DNA from: Candidatus Margulisiibacteriota bacterium | GTDB taxonomy: Bacteria > Margulisbacteria > WOR-1 > XYC2-FULL-46-14 > JAHJBW01 | NCBI GenBank assembly: GCA_018813405.1 | Contig: JAHJBW010000144.1 | Location: forward strand, 1-18,122 | DNA: 18,122 nt | Direction of reading: 5' to 3' | Shown: positions 13,947-18,122 of the stretch, in pieces | Position numbering within the stretch: position 1 is the stretch's first letter | Layout of the letters: every line of letters starts with the position of its first letter | Notes under the pieces: model-generated | Seen by the model: the letters and a program-made list of their open reading frames with translations, nothing else | Told to the model about the DNA's origin: nothing | The model's database searches: none | Program-made: the position numbers and the translations under genes

Positions 13947-15212
13947 ATGCAGAAAGTCGGCTCCTTCTTTCTTTTCCCTTTCGATCACGTCGCCAGTTTC
14001 CTGCTGGAGCTTGTTAAGATATTCTGGTGTGATGATGCGCGGGGTCACAAAAACCAGAAGCTCACGTTTTTCTTTGACTATCTGTGTGGTCCTGAACAAA
14101 CCGCCGATGTAAGGAATGCTCATCAGAAATGGCACGCCGGTGTCTTTTTCTTCTTCCGAATGCTTGATAAGCCCGCCAATAACGACCGTTTCCCCGTCTT
14201 TGACAAGCACTTCATTCTTTGACTCTGTAGTATTTTCCGAAGGGATCGTATCCGCGGTGTCGCCCGAGGTCGAGGTCGAGATGGCCTCGCTGATCTTTGG
14301 ATATATTTCCATTCTTATGTAGCCCGTATCGCTGATATGCGGAGTAAATTCAAGCGAGGTGCCGGTTTCCATAAAGTGCACCTGCTGGACCGTACCCGTA
14401 TCCGTAATAACCGCGGTCTTAAATCCGATCTTGGACCCGATAAGTATGTAAGCTTTTTTGTGGTTGAGCGTCGAAAGCCTGGGCGCGGCTACCAGGTTGT
14501 ATCCAACAGTCGCCTCAATAGCCGAAAGGTAGGCTTCCAGATTAGTGGTAATAACTTGAGCGTACACTCCAAGAGCGTTCTCGTCCCCCGCCCTGCCGGA
14601 AAGGCCTTTTGTCTGGACAAAATCGTTCGAGTCCTCGGGACGGACATACTTTATGTCCATGCCCAGCGCTCCGCCTTCAGCATTTCGCACTTCAATTATC
14701 TTGGTCTCGACCATTACCTGCAAAGGCGGGACATCCAGCTCGTTTATGGAATTTCTAAGACGCGCCATATTGTCAGATGCCGCCTTTATTACCAGAGCGT
14801 TATAGGCGGGGTCAACAGAGATCGAATCCCCATCTTCAGCTATCAGGTTAAGGGCGTTGGCAACGTCGGTGGCCGACGCGAATTCAAGCACAAATGTCCT
14901 GACCTGTTTTTTTGAACTTACAACAATGGTATTGCCCTGGTCATACCAATCAAGCCCGCGAGATCTCAGGACCGCCTCAAGCCCCTCCTGGGGAGTTACA
15001 TCAGTAAAGCTCAATGAGACATTGCCTTTGACATCGTCGCCTGCCACGATGTTCTTTTTCAAATATTTCGCGAAAATGGGCAAAATAGACCGGACATCCG
15101 CTTCTTTGACAGTAAAGCTCAGCTTGCCCTGGCTTACTTTTATATCGGCCGCTCCAACAACATTGACGGTCATAAAAACCAGTACCACCAACAGTAAAAT
15201 GATCTTTTTCAT
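13944..15212 (-). CDS. pilQ: Type IV pilus secretin PilQ, short form
   Basis: Outer-membrane secretin that forms the gated pore through which the pilus passes. The 422 residues are clearly shorter than classical PilQ, with no AMIN domains. Signal peptide with likely cleavage near VVGA (18-21). The N0/STN-like domain (~28-100) has LSFTVKEADVRSILPIFAKY and VSLSFTDVTPQEGLEAVL. One N1/NolW-type domain follows (~105-160). The secretin core (~165-394) has VMVETKIIEV, AAPRLSTLNHKKAYILIGSKI, VKDGETVVIGGLI, VPFLMSIPYIGGLF and ELLVFVTPRII. A TTG at 15221 is in frame, but the AGGAG at 15226-15222 abuts it; the ATG at 15212, 9 bases from AGGAG, is chosen. This also leaves 1 base after the pilP stop. It is the last gene of the pil operon. 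Confidence 0.95.
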   Translation of the reverse strand: MKKIILLLVVLVFMTVNVVGAADIKVSQGKLSFTVKEADVRSILPIFAKYLKKNIVAGDDVKGNVSLSFTDVTPQEGLEAVLRSRGLDWYDQGNTIVVSSKKQVRTFVLEFASATDVANALNLIAEDGDSISVDPAYNALVIKAASDNMARLRNSINELDVPPLQVMVETKIIEVRNAEGGALGMDIKYVRPEDSNDFVQTKGLSGRAGDENALGVYAQVITTNLEAYLSAIEATVGYNLVAAPRLSTLNHKKAYILIGSKIGFKTAVITDTGTVQQVHFMETGTSLEFTPHISDTGYIRMEIYPKISEAISTSTSGDTADTIPSENTTESKNEVLVKDGETVVIGGLIKHSEEEKDTGVPFLMSIPYIGGLFRTTQIVKEKRELLVFVTPRIITPEYLNKLQQETGDVIEREKKEGADFLH

Positions 15213-15213
15213 T

Positions 15214-15747
15214 TCAATCAACTCCTATCTTAATATATAAAATCTTTTCGCGTCCGCCCTTTACCAGGACTACGCGGTTGGTATATATCTTTTGGACCTT
15301 CCATCCCTGTACCCATTCCCCCTCCTGCACCATTTCATCGTCAATAATGGCTGTACGCTTGTCGCCAGCCAAAAATATTCCTTGCAGATCAAGGGTTTTC
15401 TTGGCCGCGACAACGGGCGCGGCTTCGACCTCGCCGACATTTTCAGCTTGTTTAATGGCAAATCCGACAGAAAAGGGGTCGCGCAAACTTTTTGGGGCTT
15501 GGGCGGTCTCACCGTTCTGGCCAGCAAGCTCGCTGATCTTTTTTTTGATCTCGTCAGCAGCCTTTGCTTCGCCGGTTGAAGAAACAGCCGTGTCAGACAT
15601 CACAATCGCGCTTCCGCCTTCTATGGGCAGTAAAGGCAGTTCTTCCTGCCCGCCGGCCAAAAGGTCGGGAAGATAGAGCGCCCCAAAGGCTATTCCCATC
15701 AGGACCAGTCCTCCAAGCAGTAATATTAACATTCTAGTATTTTTCAT
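15214..15747 (-). CDS. pilP: PilP-like type IV pilus protein (GspC/PilP HR-type domain)
   Basis: Probable PilP equivalent of 177 residues, linking the inner-membrane PilN/PilO pair to the PilQ pore. An N-terminal membrane segment (~6-27) is followed by a low-complexity periplasmic linker. Next comes the RDPF motif (89-92), typical just before the folded domain of PilP and GspC proteins. A beta domain (~119-174) has LQGIFLAGDKRTAIIDD, GEWVQGWKVQKIY and RVVLVKGG. Classical PilP is a lipoprotein, but this protein contains no cysteine at all, so it must be anchored by its N-terminal helix, as in GspC. Position supports the call: it is between pilO (11 bases upstream) and pilQ (1 base downstream). 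AGGGG near 15757-15761 may be the ribosome binding site. Confidence 0.8.
   Translation of the reverse strand: MKNTRMLILLLGGLVLMGIAFGALYLPDLLAGGQEELPLLPIEGGSAIVMSDTAVSSTGEAKAADEIKKKISELAGQNGETAQAPKSLRDPFSVGFAIKQAENVGEVEAAPVVAAKKTLDLQGIFLAGDKRTAIIDDEMVQEGEWVQGWKVQKIYTNRVVLVKGGREKILYIKIGVD
15222..15226 (-). promoter_or_regulatory. Ribosome binding site deciding the pilQ start
   Basis: On the minus strand AGGAG lies inside the last codons of the pilP-like gene, 9 bases before the ATG at 15212. It directly abuts the TTG at 15221, which rules that codon out as a practical start. Confidence 0.8.
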
Positions 15748-15758
15748 AAACCGCGCCC

Positions 15759-16268
15759 CTAATAATATACGAACAGGGATATGGCAATGGCAATGCCGCT
15801 GTCGGTCCTGGTCAAATTGATCGATTCTGCTATTATCAGGATCGGCAGCTGCTCCAATTCCTTGATAAATCGGTATATCTGGTCATAACTTCCGTTCATG
15901 TTAAGCAATATGGTGACGGCCTTCGCGCTTCCCACAACGCTTTCGCTGGCGCTGGGCTGTACCGAGTTAAGGTTCAGTCCCAGCCTGGAAATTATCCCCG
16001 AAATATAGCGCAGGGCCTCCATGGTCTGCTCTTCCCGGCCCTTGAGCGATCGGAGCTTTTTTAACGGGCTTAGCTCCAGCCTTTCCAGTATCTTGGCCTT
16101 GCTCTGGGTCAAAGAAAGTTCGGTCCGCAGGTTATTTAGTTTCCCGGAAGAGACCGAGATATCATCAAAGATACCGCTAAGAAAGAATTGATAGAACGCG
16201 TAGAGTACCACCATGACAACGGTCATGAATATCAGCCAGCGTTCTCTATTGGATAGTTTAAATTTCAT
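15759..16268 (-). CDS. pilO: Type IV pilus inner-membrane protein PilO
   Basis: PilO pairs with PilN in the inner membrane and, with PilM and PilP, forms the alignment complex of the pilus machine. The 169 residues show the family layout. A short cytosolic N-terminus MKFKLSNRER precedes one transmembrane helix (~11-30). A coiled coil follows (~36-82). The last part is a ferredoxin-like periplasmic domain (~86-169) with GSYDQIYRFIKELEQLPILIIAESINL spread over 126-152, where the YxxIxxFIxxLE helix is characteristic. Its ATG overlaps the TGA of the upstream pilM-pilN gene by ATGA, which indicates translational coupling. Similarity in this family is low, so the call rests on architecture plus neighbours. 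Confidence 0.9.
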   Translation of the reverse strand: MKFKLSNRERWLIFMTVVMVVLYAFYQFFLSGIFDDISVSSGKLNNLRTELSLTQSKAKILERLELSPLKKLRSLKGREEQTMEALRYISGIISRLGLNLNSVQPSASESVVGSAKAVTILLNMNGSYDQIYRFIKELEQLPILIIAESINLTRTDSGIAIAISLFVYY

Positions 16269-17917
16269 ATCTTTTTTATCTTCGCCTGCACCTGGAACGA
16301 AAAAGCGTCATACAGGTATCCGCCGACCTTGGTAGCCGAAATAAGATCAACTTTTTCAAAAGACGGCTGTTTGGCAAGCGTAAGCACAAACCTGGAAAGG
16401 ATGTTTTCCGGGGTATCACCCTTGCCGAACACTATGCCGCCAAAATCCAGCGTTCTTGATGATTCGACCAAATTCAAGCGTTCGATAAGCACCTCAGGGG
16501 GCAGGCTGTCGCTAAGCTCCTTGAACACTATCGGTATCTTAAGCCTGTCCAGCTCAATGCGCTTAAAGATGCCGGCGCGGCCTTCTTCTTCCCTGACGGC
16601 CTGTTCTATCTCTTCCAGCCTGGAAAGCTTGGGCTTTAGGACATCGATCTGGCTCTGTATGCTGGTCACTTGATTTTTAAGGCTTGCCGAGTACAAATAA
16701 AGCCCGGAATATAAAAGCAAAAGCGTGACCGCGAAAAGAATGCCGGCTTCCTGCGGACGCGCGTGCTTGCGGGCAAGCACTTTCCATTTTTCGCGTATCT
16801 CTTCGGGAAGCAGGTTGACATCGGGCTCGAAATAGTCGAGCGCGGCACCCAGCGCGGCCGACATTTGCGAGGTGTGTTTTTGAAGCTTTTCCTGGTCCTG
16901 CAGTTTAAAGGACATTTTGGTCCTGGCAAAAGTGCTGGCAACATCGATCGGAATACCCAGCGTCTCGCCCAAAAACTCCGCCAGATGAGGGGTCTGGGCC
17001 GACCCGCCGGTCAGGATGATCTTTGTGATGGGCGTGTCGCCCATCTGATTGCGGTAATATTCTATGGTGCGCATTATCTCGCCCGATATCTTTTCAAGCG
17101 CTGGCCTTACCACCGCCTGCAGGTGCGCCGTCGGTATTTCTTTTAGTTTTGGATAGTTTTCAAGGTCCACGGGAACACCGTATTCAAGCTTTATCTTTTC
17201 GGCTTCGTCATATTTTAGTTCCAGCCGGCCTTCTTCAGAGACCAGGACAGAGGTCATGGCCTTGGTAATGTCTTCGCCGCCCAGCGGCACTTCGCGAGAG
17301 AAGATAAGGGATGGTCCTTTGAAGAATGAGATGTTGGTGGTAAGGCGGCCCAGATACACCGGACAGATCATTTCTTCGCCGACGAACTGCTGAGAAAAAA
17401 CATGTTTCAGGCACATGGGGATGGGAACGATAGAGACCAAACGCACACCGGCGGATTTTGCTATGGACACCAGTCCGTCAATGACGGGCCGGTTGGCGGC
17501 AACCACAATAAGAGGGATCTCCTCTTCGTTTTCTTTGTTCTTAAAAGCTTTCCCCGCGGCGACATAGTCGATAACCGCGTGTTCGGCGGGGAAAGGCAGT
17601 TCTTCCTGCAGTCTCCATTTGATGGCTTCAAGGGTCTCGGCTTTGGATAATTTGGGAGTTGATATCTGGGTGATGTAAACATCCTGTCCGCCCATGACGG
17701 CGACGGCGTTTCTGGTCTTTATGCTTTTGCTTTTCAGTATATGGGCCAGAAGGCGGCCCTGGGCTATCTCTTTTTCGGGGTGTTTCTCCATCAATTCCAT
17801 GGGAACTTCTTCCATGCCCCAGGCGGAAACAACAAATTCCTTGGGTTCCCTGGTTATTTCAATAACCTTGACGGACCTGACTCTAAGGTCAAGCCCAAGT
17901 ATAGATTTTTGTGCCAT
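16265..17917 (-). CDS. pilM: Fused type IV pilus proteins PilM-PilN
   Basis: One 550-residue frame carries two pilus proteins normally made separately. PilM (~1-365) is an actin-like cytosolic ATPase. It has phosphate-1 motif GLDLRVRSVKVIEI (8-21), the segment WRLQEELPFP (101-110) and the nucleotide-binding ILTGGSAQTPHL (301-312). PilN (~366-550) starts with DVNLLPEEI (366-374), equivalent to the conserved NLLP peptide of free PilN that docks on PilM. A transmembrane helix follows (~391-411), then a coiled coil (~413-446) and a periplasmic ferredoxin-like domain (~460-547: FKELSDSLPPEVLIERL, FVLTLAKQPSFEKVDL). No separate pilN lies between this gene and pilO. Start ATG 17917 has no Shine-Dalgarno but a strong promoter just upstream, implying a leaderless mRNA. 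Confidence 0.95.
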   Translation of the reverse strand: MAQKSILGLDLRVRSVKVIEITREPKEFVVSAWGMEEVPMELMEKHPEKEIAQGRLLAHILKSKSIKTRNAVAVMGGQDVYITQISTPKLSKAETLEAIKWRLQEELPFPAEHAVIDYVAAGKAFKNKENEEEIPLIVVAANRPVIDGLVSIAKSAGVRLVSIVPIPMCLKHVFSQQFVGEEMICPVYLGRLTTNISFFKGPSLIFSREVPLGGEDITKAMTSVLVSEEGRLELKYDEAEKIKLEYGVPVDLENYPKLKEIPTAHLQAVVRPALEKISGEIMRTIEYYRNQMGDTPITKIILTGGSAQTPHLAEFLGETLGIPIDVASTFARTKMSFKLQDQEKLQKHTSQMSAALGAALDYFEPDVNLLPEEIREKWKVLARKHARPQEAGILFAVTLLLLYSGLYLYSASLKNQVTSIQSQIDVLKPKLSRLEEIEQAVREEEGRAGIFKRIELDRLKIPIVFKELSDSLPPEVLIERLNLVESSRTLDFGGIVFGKGDTPENILSRFVLTLAKQPSFEKVDLISATKVGGYLYDAFSFQVQAKIKKI

Positions 17918-17925
17918 TTGTAGAT

Positions 17926-17954
17926 AATATATATGAAAGGAAAATGCTTGTCAA
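17926..17954 (-). promoter_or_regulatory. Promoter of the pil operon, predicted leaderless
   Basis: On the minus strand a perfect -35 TTGACA (17954-17949) is followed after exactly 17 bases by TATATT (17931-17926), which matches TATAAT at 5 of 6. Only eight bases (ATCTACAA) separate the -10 from the pilM ATG at 17917. Transcription should therefore start within about three bases of the start codon. The absence of a Shine-Dalgarno agrees with this. Confidence 0.75.
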
Positions 17955-17958
17955 CGAC

Positions 17959-17983
17959 AAAAAATCGCTAGAAAACCTCTAGC
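17959..17983 (-). terminator. Likely intrinsic terminator of the upstream gene
   Basis: Read on the minus strand: GCTAGA, loop GGTTT, TCTAGC, then GA and six T (17964-17959). The stem is six perfect base pairs and contains the TAG stop codon of the partial gene. It ends 4 bases before the -35 of the pil promoter. The stem is short, so termination may be weak. Confidence 0.55.
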
Positions 17984-18120
17984 CAGATATCGAGTTCTGA
18001 CTCGCCTTCTTCGGTACCGCCCTCAGTGGTAAAACCAGTCAATGTCCCCGGAAGGTATGTGGGATCAAAATTAATTTGCGCGCTGTTACGCATGGAAGAA
18101 AGATCTGCAGAGTTCATGGT
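17968..18120 (-). CDS. Partial gene, 3' end only, product unknown
   Basis: A minus-strand frame enters from the right edge and ends with TAG at 17970-17968; 50 codons are visible. The peptide begins TMNSADLSSMRNS and ends ESELDIWLEVF, with an acidic glycine-rich stretch (TEGGTEEGE) before it. An in-frame ATG at 18117 could be internal or a start; the window edge prevents a decision. Codon use resembles the neighbours, and a terminator-like hairpin sits on the stop codon, which supports a real gene end. I do not recognise the product. Its place upstream of the pilus operon on the same strand does not prove a link, because the terminator and promoter separate them. Confidence 0.6.
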   Translation of the reverse strand, partial: TMNSADLSSMRNSAQINFDPTYLPGTLTGFTTEGGTEEGESELDIWLEVF

Positions 18121-18122
18121 AA

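Noticed and set aside
14337..14915. 192-residue open frame on the plus strand opposite pilQ
   Set aside because: It lies wholly inside the well-supported secretin gene, shows no recognisable domain or ribosome binding site, and is explained as the antisense of pilQ codons.
15213..15221. TTG start for pilQ
   Set aside because: The ribosome binding site abuts the TTG with no spacing, whereas the ATG at 15212 has 9 bases and a typical signal peptide beginning MKK.

Overview
The window looks like chromosomal DNA from an uncultured diderm bacterium. A secretin gene (pilQ) implies an outer membrane. The secreted modular proteins, a dockerin in a non-cellulosomal setting and a fused PilM-PilN recall candidate phyla such as Margulisbacteria/Saganbacteria (WOR-1). 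That taxonomic guess is low confidence, because no rRNA or universal marker is present. Coding density is very high and no gap exceeds about 60 bases. I see no tRNA, rRNA, CRISPR array or mobile element.

Region 1 (2-12364, + strand) is a run of eight tightly packed genes for large exported proteins. The first is a fibre-like, glycine-rich repeat protein whose 5' end lies outside the window. Seven proteins with signal peptides follow, and they alternate between two types. The 'A' type (2517, 5037, 7890, 11171) is linked by shared N- or C-terminal halves. The 'B' type (3810, 6417, 8905) has fibronectin-III-like beta domains and one common C-terminal module. That module, with a hydrophobic 'isiPf' strand, a conserved Trp and a terminal 'L-x-PG-x-x-Y' strand, occurs seven times across five proteins. 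One A protein ends in a two-repeat dockerin. The last ends in a FlgD-Ig-like domain. No LPXTG, SLH or lipobox anchor was seen.

Region 2 (12365-13943, + strand) has plsY and gpsA, two consecutive steps of phospholipid synthesis. GpsA makes glycerol-3-phosphate and PlsY acylates it. plsY abuts the last surface-protein gene. gpsA may also have its own promoter, producing a leaderless mRNA.

Region 3 (13944-17917, - strand) is a type IV pilus alignment-complex operon: pilM-pilN (one fused gene), pilO, a pilP-like gene and pilQ. It is driven from a consensus-like promoter so close to the start codon that the transcript should be essentially leaderless. It converges on gpsA with back-to-back stop codons sharing the palindrome TGATCA.

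Region 4 (17959-18122) holds the 3' end of another minus-strand gene, ending in a hairpin that looks like an intrinsic terminator just ahead of the pil promoter.

The most interesting material is the alternating, module-sharing array of secreted proteins. Its layout suggests repeated duplication of a two-gene unit. It may encode subunits of a surface structure, but its function cannot be read from the sequence.
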